Positions 52,647-62,245 are shown, counted from the stretch's first letter. The stretch is 64,000 nucleotides of DNA from Candidatus Tectimicrobiota bacterium (GCA_016192455.1 JACPUC010000008.1:124001-188000), one strand, 5' to 3'. Notes: a model not told the origin generated them from the letters alone. A program made the numbers and translations.

Positions 52647-53365
52647 CAGAGGTTCTTGATGTGCGGCTCGTGGCTCAGCCACCACTCCCCCACGCTCACA
52701 TCGAGCAGCGTGTGGATGTCGCGTCCCGTCACCCAGTTTCTGATGATGGGATGACAGCGCTTGCCCATCCACCACCAGGGGTTGGGACCCTCCCGCCGCT
52801 GCACGCACTCCTTGCGAAAGGCCCAGATGCCCTGGTCGTAGTAGTACGCCTTGGCGTACGACTGGCGCTCGGTGGAGACCTGCCGGTGCGGATCACCCCA
52901 CGGACGCAGGCGCCCCTCGTGGATCTCCAGGGCGCGCAGGGGGTGGTCATCCGCCGCCTCCCAGACGGTCATCACGGAATCCAGCTCCGGCTGCGCTGCA
53001 AGGATGCCCATGGCTTCATCAATGAGCGCCGCGTCCACCATGACGGTGTTGCCAAGGAGGAGGACGACGTTGCGCAGCTCGGGGCGCTCCGCGGCGACAA
53101 CCTCGACCGCGTGCTTGATCACCTCGCCGTGGTTCACGTGGTCACCGCTCAGTTCCTCGGGGCGGTCGATGATCCGGCAGCCAAGACACCGCCCCACCGC
53201 CGCAATGGCGGGGCCGTCGGTCGACAGGTAGACCACGCTGATCGAATGCGCCGCCAGGGCGGCCCGCAGCGGGTACGCCACGAGCGGCCGGCCGCCCACC
53301 TCGTAGACGTTCTTGTTGTGGATCGACTTGCTGCCGGCGCGCGCCGTGATGATGGCGGCGTTCAT
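52646..53365 (-). CDS. CMP-sugar cytidylyltransferase, NeuA-like, copy 2
   Basis: 239 residues, ATG 53365. NeuA/KdsB-like start AAIITARAGSKSIHNKN with the P-loop-like ARAGSKS, VVYLSTDGPAIAAV, then LLLGNTVMVDAALIDEAM where canonical enzymes have the QPTSP-like stretch. The Trp/Arg-rich C-terminus (GPNPWWWMGKRCHPI) is unlike copy 1. It is clearly diverged from 36645-37382, so it should activate a different acid. It is encoded with a HAD phosphatase, an SDR and a PGDH-like enzyme. Confidence 0.88.
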   Translation of the reverse strand: MNAAIITARAGSKSIHNKNVYEVGGRPLVAYPLRAALAAHSISVVYLSTDGPAIAAVGRCLGCRIIDRPEELSGDHVNHGEVIKHAVEVVAAERPELRNVVLLLGNTVMVDAALIDEAMGILAAQPELDSVMTVWEAADDHPLRALEIHEGRLRPWGDPHRQVSTERQSYAKAYYYDQGIWAFRKECVQRREGPNPWWWMGKRCHPIIRNWVTGRDIHTLLDVSVGEWWLSHEPHIKNL

Positions 53366-53372
53366 CGTTCGC

Positions 53373-54284
53373 TCAGGTCCTCGATCCTTCCTCGGCGGCG
53401 GAGGACGAGAGGTCGTGGTGGAGCTGCTCGAGGAGCTGCAGGATGCCTTGTCCCATGTCCACGTAAGAAGAGGAGGTCAGTTTGCGCCCCAGCCGCGGGG
53501 TGTAGGCGTAGGGAGTGACGCGGTAGTGGCCGTCCTGCTCCTCGCCCACCGGCGAGACGTACTCGATCTCCAGCTCCCGGCCCAGAATCTCGCTGAACAT
53601 CGTAAAGAGGTCAGCGAGACGCGTCGAGGAGTGCCCGGTGATGATGATGTGCTGGTTGACGTACTCCTCGGCCAGCGCCTCGACGCTGAGGCGCGCCGCA
53701 TCCTCGACGTGCACGTACTCGCGGCTGTCCTGCGGCGTGCCGACGTGGCGGATGCGCCCTTCGAGCAGCGCTTGGCGCAGCAGGCGGTAGACGCCGTTGC
53801 GCTCATCGGCGCGCGGCCCGTAGAGGCTGCCGTAGCGCAGGATCGTGTACTCCAGCCCGGAGGTGCGGAAGTACTCCTCGATGAAGGCTTCGCAGGCCTG
53901 CTTGCTGCAGCGGTAGAACCCCCCCTGGCGGCTGTAGACATAGACTGTGCTGGCGAACATGAAACGCTGCGTCCCGGCACGGCGCGCCGCTTCCAGGGCA
54001 TTGATCGTCCCCAGGATGTTGAGGCGGGCGGTTGCAAACGGTTCCCGCCGCGCCGTCGTAAGGTCCGCAAGCGCCGCCAGGTGGAAGATCACCTCGCAGC
54101 CTGCCGCCGCCGCTTCGAGGCCGGCGCCATCGAGCACGTCGCCGACGACCATCTGCTGGTTCGAACGCAGGTGGGGCGACGGCCGCGTATCGAAGAGAGT
54201 GACCGCGTAGCCGCGCGTCGAGAGCGTGTCGGCAATATGGCTGCCGAGGAAGCCGGAGCCGCCGGTGACAAGCGCGCGTCTCAT
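53373..54284 (-). CDS. NAD-dependent sugar epimerase/dehydratase
   Basis: 303 residues; ATG 54284 overlaps the upstream stop (ATGA). Extended SDR with a canonical TGGSGFLGSHIADTL, DVLDGAG, EVIFHLAALAD, the active-site Tyr/Lys in FYRCSKQACE, and LRYGSLYGPRADERNG. It ends in SYVDMGQGILQLLEQL. Probably acts on a nucleotide-sugar or activated acid in the NeuA2 module. It ends 7 bases before the neuA2 start. Confidence 0.88.
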   Translation of the reverse strand: MRRALVTGGSGFLGSHIADTLSTRGYAVTLFDTRPSPHLRSNQQMVVGDVLDGAGLEAAAAGCEVIFHLAALADLTTARREPFATARLNILGTINALEAARRAGTQRFMFASTVYVYSRQGGFYRCSKQACEAFIEEYFRTSGLEYTILRYGSLYGPRADERNGVYRLLRQALLEGRIRHVGTPQDSREYVHVEDAARLSVEALAEEYVNQHIIITGHSSTRLADLFTMFSEILGRELEIEYVSPVGEEQDGHYRVTPYAYTPRLGRKLTSSSYVDMGQGILQLLEQLHHDLSSSAAEEGSRT

Positions 54285-55219
54285 GCGCCCCTCTCATTGC
54301 GGAAGAACCGCAGCACGTTCTCCACCGCCTCGACTTCCATGCGGACGCGGCACTCGGCCGCGTAGGAGCCGATGTGCGGCGACAGGAGGACGTTGGGCAG
54401 CTCGGTCAAGGGCCCCACATAGGGTTCAAGCTCAAAGGTGTCGAGGTAGGCGCCCGCCAGCCTCCCGGCCCGCAGGAGCTCGTAGAGCGCCTGCTCGTCG
54501 ACGAGGCCGCCCCGCGCGCAGTTGACGAGGATCGCCCCCGGCTTCATCACCGACAACGTGGCCCGGTCCAGCAGGTGGTGCAGCGTGGGGCTGTAGGCGC
54601 AGTGCAGGGTGAGGATTTCCGCCTCCTGCACCACCTTCGCAAAGTCGGTGTAGGAGACGCCGTACTGCGCGGCGAAGGCGTCGTCGCGCTGCGGATCGAA
54701 GGCCAGGAGGCGCACCGCGAAGGGTTGCAGGAGCTTGACCACCGCCTTGCCGACGCGGCCCAAGCCGATGATCCCCACGGTCCTGCCGCGCAGCAGCCCC
54801 CCCATCGGCTTCTCCCACGCCCCCGCGCGCAGCCGCCGATCTGCCTCGCCCAGGCGCCGCAGCACGTTCAGCATGCCGGCGAGGGTCACCTCGGCGGCGC
54901 CGTCGACAGGGGCTTCGGGGGTCGTGCAGACCCGCAGCCCGCGCTCCGCGGCGGCCTCGAGGTCGATGTTGTCGACCCCCGTGCCGCAGCGGGAGATGAT
55001 GCGCAGGCGCGGCGCCTGCTCCAGGACGGCGCGGTCCAGCCGCTCGGTGCCGGCGATAACGCCGTGCGCCTCCCGCAGCAGCTCCATGCTCTCCTCCGCC
55101 CGCAGCTTGCGGCCATAGGGATTCAGCGCGTACTCCGCGCCGAAGGCCTCGAGCAGCTCCAGCGGCCGGCGACTCATGACGCCGAACGAGGAGGTGGAGA
55201 TGACGATGCGCGGTTTCAT
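54281..55219 (-). CDS. D-isomer-specific 2-hydroxyacid dehydrogenase (PGDH-like)
   Basis: 312 residues from ATG 55219 (GAGACGGA upstream). Lid and Rossmann domains: RCGTGVDNIDLEAAAERG, VGIIGLGRVGKAVVKLL (NAD site), and the catalytic triad Arg in NCARGGLVDEQAL, Glu in FELEP and His in LSPHIGS. There is no ACT domain, so it is not a standard feedback-regulated SerA. Embedded between a flippase and NeuA2, it probably interconverts a 2-hydroxy and 2-keto acid for glycan synthesis rather than serine synthesis. Confidence 0.88.
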   Translation of the reverse strand: MKPRIVISTSSFGVMSRRPLELLEAFGAEYALNPYGRKLRAEESMELLREAHGVIAGTERLDRAVLEQAPRLRIISRCGTGVDNIDLEAAAERGLRVCTTPEAPVDGAAEVTLAGMLNVLRRLGEADRRLRAGAWEKPMGGLLRGRTVGIIGLGRVGKAVVKLLQPFAVRLLAFDPQRDDAFAAQYGVSYTDFAKVVQEAEILTLHCAYSPTLHHLLDRATLSVMKPGAILVNCARGGLVDEQALYELLRAGRLAGAYLDTFELEPYVGPLTELPNVLLSPHIGSYAAECRVRMEVEAVENVLRFFRNERGA

Positions 55220-55390
55220 GATCCGTCTCGTTTCGTGGGCGCCCGGCTCTTCAAGGCTTCTTGCGCCAACCCGCGCCTCGGCGGCGTTCATCACCGCGGG
55301 ATGCCTCTGGAAGGAAGCCTCAGAAGGGCTCGGGTGCCGCCTGCCGCAGCTCGCCACGCCGCTCTCCGGCCGGGCAGCCGTAGCCCCCCT

Positions 55391-57403
55391 CTACTTCGCC
55401 GCGCCCGGCTGGCGGGCCGTGTCGAGCATGCCATCCTCTTGCAGCTTGATCAAGTGGAAGTAGAGGGATTTCTCTTCCATGAGCATGGCGTGGGTCCCCG
55501 CCTCGTGCACCCGGCCACGGTGGAGCACGGAGATCCAGTCGAAATCCCGCACGGCGCTCAAGCGGTGCGCGGCGGCGATGACGATGCGGTTGCGCTTCAG
55601 CGCCTCGAGGCTGCGGTAGATGCGCATCTCGGTGTCGTAGTCGAGGGCGTTCGTCGCCTCGTCGAGGAGGAGGATGGGGGCGTCCTGGAGGAAGACGCGG
55701 GCGAGGCCGAGCCGCTGCCGCTCTCCCCCCGAGACGGTGAGGCCGCGCTCGCCCACGCCGGTCTCCAAGCCCTGCGGCAGGGAGCGCACGAACTCCTCGG
55801 CGGCGGCCAGGCGAAGGGCCTCCCAAATCTCCGCCTCGCTCGCCTCCGGCCGGAAGTAGGCGACGTTGGCCCGCACCGTGTCATGGAAGATGATCGGCTC
55901 CTGGTTCACGTAGCCGAGGAGTCGGCGGTAGTCCGCCGCGTCGAGTTCCGCCAGCGGCACATCGTTGATGCGGACCTCTCCGGCGCCCGGCCAACGCAAC
56001 CCCGAGAGGAGGTCCAGGAGGGTTGACTTGCCGGAGCCTGAAAAACCCACCAGCGCCGACAGGCGGCCGGCGGGGAACTCCAGGCTGATCCCCTCGAGGG
56101 CGGGCGCCGGGGCGGTGCGGTAGCGGTAGCTCACCTTCCGCACCGCCAGGTGCGTGATCGGCCCCGCCGGCAAGCCGGCCCGCGCTCCGGCCGCTGCCGG
56201 CTCCCGTATCGTTTCCTTCTGCCGCGCCTGGGCCGCGGTTCCATCGGTCGTTTCGCGCCGGGTGGGAGCTGCGGCTTCGTTGTTCAAGAGAAGCTGCACA
56301 ACCCGCGCCAGCGGGCCATAGGTCTCGATGACCGAGGTGCGCGTCTGGTGCAGGCCGGTGATGGCGTTCAAGGTCCGCGTCAACAGGAAGAGGTAGGCGA
56401 GAATCCTGCCGGGGTCGCCGAGGAGGGCGGCGCCGTCCCGCGCCAGCCAGAGGTAGAGGAAAACAAGGAGGAGGACGACGGCGCCGGCAAGCTCCTGCCC
56501 CAGCATCGAGACGCCCCGCAGCAGCACCTGCTGGATGGTCTGGCGCTCGAAGTGGCGATGCTCCTTGAAGTAGCGGCGCTTCTCCCACTCCTCCATGCCG
56601 CCGATCCGGATCATCTTGATGCCGTAGATGATCTGGTGGAAGAAATGCGACAGGCGGTTCTTCGACAGGTTGGCTATCCAGCTCTTTTCTTTCAGCCGCG
56701 CGTCAATCCGGGTATGCAGGGCAAAGAAGAGCGCCGCGGCGACGAAGACGACGAGCGTGAAATCCCAGTAGAGGTAGGCCAGGGAGAGCGCGAAGATGAG
56801 GGTGAGGATGCCGTAAGTAAAGAACTCACAACCGAGCGCAATGATGTTGGAGAACCGGCTCACCTCCGTGTTCATGAGGAAGATGAGTTCCCCGCTCGAC
56901 GCTTGCGAGAAGAAGTCGAGATCAAAAGAGAAAATCTTCCCCAGGGCGGCGGCCCGCAGGTCGCGGATGACGCGGAGCTGCAGGCGGGCCAGGAGCCAGA
57001 CGTTGAGGAGCTTCACCCCCGCGGTCAGGAGCACGGCGCCGAGCAGCAGGAGGAAGAGGAGGATGAGGAACCCCTCGCGCGTCGCGGCCGGCGCCCAGCG
57101 GCCAAGATCGTAGGTCCGGCCGAGGAGGGAGAAGGAGAGGAGCCGCGCCAGCTCCGCCGGCGAGGCCACGAGGCCCTTGATCACCCCCACCATGAGGAGC
57201 GCCTTCATCCCCTGGAGGGCGGCGAGCCCGAACGACAACCCTGTGAGGATCGCGAAGGCGAAGGCGTGCGGGCGCAGGAAGGAGCGCAGCACCCGCGCCT
57301 CGTCCGCCGTGAAGATGCGCCAGAGAACCGGCTTCCTGCGCCAGAGGCCGATGCGCGCCTCGTCCGCCTGCACGTTGCGGTTGTAGTTGTTGAGTTCGAC
57401 CAT
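55391..57403 (-). CDS. ABC-type lipid/glycan flippase (MsbA/PglK-like, TM and ATPase fused)
   Basis: 670 residues. An N-terminal cytoplasmic segment of about 50 residues precedes six membrane helices (about 50-350). A Thr/Ala-rich linker (APTRRETTDGTAAQARQ) leads to the nucleotide-binding domain: Walker A GFSGSGKST, Q-loop YVNQEP, signature VSGGERQRLGLARVFL, Walker B PILLLDEATNALD and the H-loop AAHRLSAV. PglK-type proteins flip undecaprenyl-linked oligosaccharides. It is the only candidate glycan transporter in the locus: no Wzx or Wzm/Wzt was found. Substrate inferred from location. Confidence 0.93.
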   Translation of the reverse strand: MVELNNYNRNVQADEARIGLWRRKPVLWRIFTADEARVLRSFLRPHAFAFAILTGLSFGLAALQGMKALLMVGVIKGLVASPAELARLLSFSLLGRTYDLGRWAPAATREGFLILLFLLLLGAVLLTAGVKLLNVWLLARLQLRVIRDLRAAALGKIFSFDLDFFSQASSGELIFLMNTEVSRFSNIIALGCEFFTYGILTLIFALSLAYLYWDFTLVVFVAAALFFALHTRIDARLKEKSWIANLSKNRLSHFFHQIIYGIKMIRIGGMEEWEKRRYFKEHRHFERQTIQQVLLRGVSMLGQELAGAVVLLLVFLYLWLARDGAALLGDPGRILAYLFLLTRTLNAITGLHQTRTSVIETYGPLARVVQLLLNNEAAAPTRRETTDGTAAQARQKETIREPAAAGARAGLPAGPITHLAVRKVSYRYRTAPAPALEGISLEFPAGRLSALVGFSGSGKSTLLDLLSGLRWPGAGEVRINDVPLAELDAADYRRLLGYVNQEPIIFHDTVRANVAYFRPEASEAEIWEALRLAAAEEFVRSLPQGLETGVGERGLTVSGGERQRLGLARVFLQDAPILLLDEATNALDYDTEMRIYRSLEALKRNRIVIAAAHRLSAVRDFDWISVLHRGRVHEAGTHAMLMEEKSLYFHLIKLQEDGMLDTARQPGAAK

Positions 57404-57504
57404 CCGTTCAGGACATCCTTACGCGCTGGTCCAAGGCGTTGCAGGAGGCCCGCCCGCAACCCCCATGGCGCCTCTGTGACCAGAGGGGGGCAGGCGCCTA
57501 ACCA

Positions 57505-58515
57505 TCAAGTAGGAAGCCCGAGGGAGGAGCGGATGAAGCGATGCCATCTCGCCGCGCATATCTCCCAGGTCCACTTCGCCTCGATTTCCGCGCGACTTTG
57601 CGCCCCCATGCGTCTCAGGAGCTGCCGGTCCTCGTGCAGCTCGGCAAGCCTGGCGGTGATGCTCTCGAGACGCCGCTCGATGAAGAAGCCGTTGACGCCG
57701 TCTTGAATAAGCTCCTCGCAGCCGCCCACGGGCGTCGTGACGATGGGCCGCCCGCAGGCCGCCGCTTCGAGGACGGCAAGCGAGAAGCCCTCGGACCTGG
57801 AGGCGCAGACGTAGACATCACTGGCGTTGTAGAACCGCGGCATCTTCTCATGAGGAACGTAGCAGCCCTCCTCCGGCATGGCGATGCGGACATCGAGCCA
57901 GGAGACCTGCCGCAGCGGTTCGATGAACTCACTGATGCCCTCTTTCCAGTCGCGCTTCTTCGTTCCCGCGTAGCAAACGCGCAGCGGCCCCGAGCTGCTC
58001 AACGGCTCCACCGACGTGAAGGCCTTGTGGTCCACTCCGTTCGGGGTGTAGGCCACGCCGTCGAGGCCGGCTTCGCGGAAGAGCTGCGCCAGCCGCTGAC
58101 TCACCGCGTTCACGCCGCGGTACCTGGCGAGGAACTCGACGAGCGGCGCCGGCGGCGGGACGTAGGAGCCGGGATCGGTGCGGCGCTCGTCCCAGTCGTG
58201 GTGCCCGTGGATGCCGGTGATCGTGCGGCTCGGCTCGAGGAAGGAGAAGCGCTCGCGGAGGTGGGTCACCGTGCTGGGCTTGCGGGACCGGAACCGCCGC
58301 AGGTACCAAGGCGGATCGAGGTCGGCGAGGAGCGACCAGTGCATGGCGAAGTAGGCGTCGTAATCGCGGCTCACTTCCGCCAGCGGGCGCGTGGTGTCCT
58401 TAAGATAGGCGACGCCGAACTCGACCTCATCGCCGACGGGGTTGCCGAGCAACGCCTTGGCGATGGCGTCGAAGGCCCAGCCGGGACGGTCGAGGATGAG
58501 GAGCACCCTGATCAC
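57505..58515 (-). CDS. Glycosyltransferase family 4-like protein
   Basis: 336 residues from GTG 58515, coupled by GTGA to the methyltransferase gene upstream. N-domain VIRVLLILDRPGWAFDAIAKAL; linker YTPNGVDHKAF; RVCYAGTKKRDWKEG; and the donor site in CASRSEGFSLAVLEAAACGRPIVTTPVGGCEEL, then GVNGFFIERRL. Typical retaining GT-B transferase. Upstream in-frame residues to 58803 are overlap with the neighbour and not translated. Confidence 0.9.
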   Translation of the reverse strand: MIRVLLILDRPGWAFDAIAKALLGNPVGDEVEFGVAYLKDTTRPLAEVSRDYDAYFAMHWSLLADLDPPWYLRRFRSRKPSTVTHLRERFSFLEPSRTITGIHGHHDWDERRTDPGSYVPPPAPLVEFLARYRGVNAVSQRLAQLFREAGLDGVAYTPNGVDHKAFTSVEPLSSSGPLRVCYAGTKKRDWKEGISEFIEPLRQVSWLDVRIAMPEEGCYVPHEKMPRFYNASDVYVCASRSEGFSLAVLEAAACGRPIVTTPVGGCEELIQDGVNGFFIERRLESITARLAELHEDRQLLRRMGAQSRAEIEAKWTWEICAARWHRFIRSSLGLPT

Positions 58516-59374
58516 GGCAGCGTGGCCCCATCGCTGGAGGAGGCCGGCGCCTCGAAGACGAATTCGTTGTTGCTCAACCCACCCTTGATGCGCGTCTTCC
58601 GGCACCGCATCCCCAGCGACCTCTCGCAGAAGGCGATGATCTCGTCCGGTTTCGCAAACTCGTAGGGATAGCCGCCCAACCAGTCGATCACGTCCGTCAG
58701 GTAGCCCATGCCACGGGCTTTCTTCTTCACCTTGAAGGGATTGCCGAAGTTCCTGAGGCTCGGAATCACCTGGTTTTCGAGGATGTAGCTTGCCACCATC
58801 CACCCACGCATCAGGCGTCCATGATCGACGTACCGGCTTTGCGTTGCGCCCAGTAGTGTGATCCCTTCGCTCCCTCGTCGTGATTGTAGATGGCGATGTA
58901 AAATTGGCCGCCCGCTTTGACTAACCCCGCGGCATGCTTCAGCGCCGTCCACATGGCGCCGGTGTGATGGAGACATCCCCAGGCGTAGACGATATCAAAA
59001 CTCCCGAGGTTCGCGACGAAGGCGTCATCGAGAATGGAGCCGGTGCGGACGTCCCAGTGCGTTGGATGCTCAACCGTGGCCCGCAGCATCTTCGTCGCTT
59101 CGACCGACTCATGGTCCACGTCGAAACTGACGGTGCGCTCTGCGCCCAGTTCATACGCGGCGAGTGAATGGATGCCCGATCCACAGCCAATATCGAGGAA
59201 GGTCCGCCCCTCGAGGGTCTCCAGCACGAGCATTTGGCTGAGATGCTGGCGCGCCGCGGCGAGGCGCTCGTCCGTGAGATAGCTCTTCACGAACCGTTTC
59301 CAGTTCCTGCCGAACTCGAAGCTCTTTTCCACCTGACCGGTCAACCGAGATCTCTCCAACGAACGGTCCGGCAC
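58512..59374 (-). pseudogene. Class I SAM methyltransferase interrupted by a frameshift
   Basis: The first part, from GTG 59374, is a clean methyltransferase: FLDIGCGSGIHSLAAYELGA (motif I), VSFDVDHESVEATKML, FDIVYAWGCLHHTGAMW and GGQFYIAIYNHDEGAKGSHYW. It runs out of frame near 58838-58850 and stops at 58811. The family's conserved C-terminus continues in another frame: ARGMGYLTDVIDWLGGYPYEFAKPDEI and GGLSNNEFVFEA, to a stop at 58512. One extra base or two missing bases near AAAGCC would join them. It may be a genuine mutation or an assembly error; the intact GTGA coupling to the next gene favours a recent event. Confidence 0.82.
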
Positions 59375-59500
59375 GCGGAAGAGGTGCGGGCGCCGGATCC
59401 TGCCGCTGGGCGTTCACCGGGATTTCGATCCACGGCTGAGCTCCACGGCAGCCCGGTGGTACGCCCGCCGGCGCCGGCAGGCAGTCCGCACCTCATCCGG

Positions 59501-61447
59501 CTACGTGAGGTGATGGCGCCACCAGAGGGAGAGGCAGAAGAGCAGCCACACCGTCTTGCCGGCGCGGCGCTGCTCGTGCCGCCGGATCGCCAGCTCGACG
59601 CCGGCGGGCCGCAGGCCGAGCGCCTGCTGGAAGGAACGGCTGCGCAGGGAGTCGAGAATCTGCGGCTTCAGCAGGCTGTCCATGTAGCGGCCAATAGGGA
59701 ACCGGAAGCCGTGCTTCTCCCGGGTGACCGCGGCGAGGACGCGCGGATCCTCAATGAGGTGCCGCTGCAGGTAGCGCTTCAGGAAGTACTTCTGCACGCC
59801 GGCGCGGAGCTTGACCTGCGTGGGCAGGCTCATGGCGAACTCCACGATGCGGTGATCGAGGAGCGGGATGCGCACTTCCAACGCATGCTGCATGCTCATC
59901 CGATCGACCTTCGTGAGGATGTCGTTCGGCAGGTAGGTGTGGAGATCAAGGAGAGCGAGCTGGGTCACAGGCTCGCACGCCGCCGTCCGGCGGAGCGTCG
60001 CGCGCAGCCCCGCGGCGTCGTCCTCCTCGCCCGCCTCGCCGAGCAGGCCGCGGCGCAGCTCCGGCGGCGTGTGGGCATAACCTGCCAGGAACTGCTCCGG
60101 CCAATCCCGGTACGGTCTGCAGAAGAGCGAGTCTTCGAGGCGCCGCTTCGCCTGGGGCAACGTTCCAGCCGGAGCGCATCGGGAGATGGCCGCGCAGGCG
60201 GCACGGCGCATCGCCCGTGGCAGGCGCTCGAACCAGGCGCGCCGCGTCCCGTTGCCGCCTGCCTGCTCCTCATAGGCCCGGCGGCGCTCGTAGCTGACCA
60301 GGCGCTGCAGCAGGTGCTTGTAACCGAAGAAGAGCTCGTCGCCGCCGTCGCCACTCAAGGCGACGGTGACCGAGCGCCGCGCCAGCTCGGAGACGAGATA
60401 GGTGGGAACGGCGGAGTGGTCGTAGAAGGGCTCGTCGAAGCTCCCCATGATCCGCACGATGGTCGAGGAGAGGTCCTCGTCGCTGAGGATCAGCTCGGTA
60501 TGCTTGGTGCCGAAGTAGGCGGCGACGTCGCGCGCATGCCGTGCCTCATCAAAGGTTGCGTCGTCGTAGCCGATGGAGAAGGTCTGCACCGGCATCTCAG
60601 CGAGCGATGCGGCCACCCCGACGACGCACGTCGAGTCCACCCCGCCGCTGAGGAAGGCGCCCAAGGGCACGTCGCTGCGCATGCGCCGGCGTACCGACGC
60701 TTGCAGCGCCTCGTGGAAGCGATCCAGCAACTCCTCCTCGGGCGCCTCGCCGCGCGGCGCCGCGATTGGAACCTCCCAGTACCGCTTCGTCGTACACGCT
60801 CCCCGGCGCAGCACGAGGAACTCGCCGGGACAGAGCTTGCGCACCTTCGTGAAGATGGTGGCGGGGGCCGGGATGCACCCGAAGATCAAGTACTGGCGCA
60901 GCGCTGCGGCATCGATGCGCAGGTCGAGCTCGGCGTGGCGACTCTTGATGATCGCGCCCAGCTCCGAGGCGAAGAGCAGGCGCTGGCCGTCGAGGTAGTA
61001 GTAGAGGCTCTTCTCGCCCAGGCGGTCGCGCGCCAGGACGAGCGTCTCCTTGCGGTGATCCCAGACGGCCAATCCGAACATGCCGTCGAGGTGATCCACG
61101 AACTCCAGCCCGAACTCCTCGTAGGCGTGCACGATCACCTCGGTGTCGGTGTGCGAGGCGAAGGTGTGACCCCGCTGTTGAAGGTCGCGCCGCAGCTCCT
61201 GGTAATTGTAGATCTCGCCATTGAAGGTCACCCACACCGAGCCATCCTCGTTGGCGAGCGGCTGGTGACCTTGCTCGGAGACGTCGATCACCGCGAGACG
61301 TCGATTCCCCAGGCCGATGTTCCCCGCGACGTAGACCCCTTCATCATCAGGTCCGCGGTGTGCGAGCAACGCACACATGCGCCTGAGAGCCGATTCGTCA
61401 ATCGCCTCGCTGGCATGGAGTTGGATGATACCCGCAATACCGCACAT
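59501..61447 (-). CDS. asnB: Asparagine synthetase (glutamine-hydrolysing)
   Basis: 648 residues. Met1-Cys2-Gly gives the Ntn glutaminase nucleophile Cys2; LAHRGPDDEGVY, FNGEIYNYQEL and SHTDTEVIVHAYEEFG complete the glutaminase domain (1-200). The synthetase domain has the PP-loop GAFLSGGVDSTCVVG and the conserved LSGDGGDELFFGYKH. It forms an amide from aspartate or, in glycan loci, from a carboxylated sugar. Here WbpS-like amidation of a uronic or ulosonic acid is plausible. The C-terminal extension (MDSLLKPQILDSLRSRSFQQALG) is family-typical. Confidence 0.94.
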   Translation of the reverse strand: MCGIAGIIQLHASEAIDESALRRMCALLAHRGPDDEGVYVAGNIGLGNRRLAVIDVSEQGHQPLANEDGSVWVTFNGEIYNYQELRRDLQQRGHTFASHTDTEVIVHAYEEFGLEFVDHLDGMFGLAVWDHRKETLVLARDRLGEKSLYYYLDGQRLLFASELGAIIKSRHAELDLRIDAAALRQYLIFGCIPAPATIFTKVRKLCPGEFLVLRRGACTTKRYWEVPIAAPRGEAPEEELLDRFHEALQASVRRRMRSDVPLGAFLSGGVDSTCVVGVAASLAEMPVQTFSIGYDDATFDEARHARDVAAYFGTKHTELILSDEDLSSTIVRIMGSFDEPFYDHSAVPTYLVSELARRSVTVALSGDGGDELFFGYKHLLQRLVSYERRRAYEEQAGGNGTRRAWFERLPRAMRRAACAAISRCAPAGTLPQAKRRLEDSLFCRPYRDWPEQFLAGYAHTPPELRRGLLGEAGEEDDAAGLRATLRRTAACEPVTQLALLDLHTYLPNDILTKVDRMSMQHALEVRIPLLDHRIVEFAMSLPTQVKLRAGVQKYFLKRYLQRHLIEDPRVLAAVTREKHGFRFPIGRYMDSLLKPQILDSLRSRSFQQALGLRPAGVELAIRRHEQRRAGKTVWLLFCLSLWWRHHLT

Positions 61448-61483
61448 ACGATCAGCCGAAGCCCTTAATTCGAGATAAGCCGG

Positions 61484-62245
61484 TCACCCGGCGCTCGGTT
61501 CCCCTGCTCGGGAACCGCAGCCTGGAGAGAGGGTGGACGCCTGATCTCGATCAGCACCTGCATTCCGGGATGATCCGCTCCACCCTTTGAACCGCAAAAG
61601 AATCACCTCGGCAGCATGGGAGCCATTGACCACCAGACTCGCGGCACGATGATGCCCGCTCCAGATTTCGTACGGCCTCCATGAGAGGCATTTCCCAAAC
61701 CGTTGGACTTCGTACGGTGCTTCGAGGACCAGGATCGAACGATTCTCAAAACCTCTGCCAAGGTAACCTACCTGCTTGATACTTTGGTGGATGCGCACGA
61801 ATTTTTTAATCTTGTCTCTGATCTGCTCATTGGAATAGCTGAACGGTTCCCGCGCTCCGCTGGCCCAATTGATGTAGTACCCAAGGCTCCGTCTCCGCAT
61901 AAACATGCGGTAGTAGTCCGTGTCTCGGTACGAGCTGAGCAGTTTCCTCAGTCCCCGCGCTTCATAGGACTCGAGCACGCGACACAAGGGGCTGCCGATG
62001 ATGCGCGTGTTCGGCCGCGAACAAGGGTCATCGTGCAGCCCGGCTGCTGCAATTTCACCACGATACTGAAAGTGGAGGTCAGCGAGAGAAAGCCGCACGC
62101 GGCCAACAATGACGAGGCCATAATGTTCGTGATTGGAGCTCTCACTCGGCAGGACGAAGCCGGAGAGATCATCTCCCTCTCTTCCGTTCAAGTGGATAGC
62201 GTCCCCTGGTATCTGCAACCCTGCTCTCCCCGTGAAGTGCTGCAT
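61484..62245 (-). CDS. ParB-like/GHHRAA-motif protein, unknown function
   Basis: 253 residues, ATG 62245 with GGAACCG nearby. It has no confident domain at the N-terminus. SPLCRVLESYEARG and SSYRDTDYYRMFM precede a basic helical region. A late IWSGHHRAASLVVNGSHAAEVILL is reminiscent of the ParB/sulfiredoxin nucleotide-binding motif GHHRxxA. Related proteins with this motif occur in surface-glycan loci, but their role is unknown. G+C is lower here (roughly half by eye) than in asnB. A plus-strand frame across it looks like a shadow. Confidence 0.6.
   Translation of the reverse strand: MQHFTGRAGLQIPGDAIHLNGREGDDLSGFVLPSESSNHEHYGLVIVGRVRLSLADLHFQYRGEIAAAGLHDDPCSRPNTRIIGSPLCRVLESYEARGLRKLLSSYRDTDYYRMFMRRRSLGYYINWASGAREPFSYSNEQIRDKIKKFVRIHQSIKQVGYLGRGFENRSILVLEAPYEVQRFGKCLSWRPYEIWSGHHRAASLVVNGSHAAEVILLRFKGWSGSSRNAGADRDQASTLSPGCGSRAGEPSAG

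Noticed and set aside
59168-61468. 766-residue plus-strand open frame
   Set aside because: Antisense to asnB and a methyltransferase; no recognisable domains.
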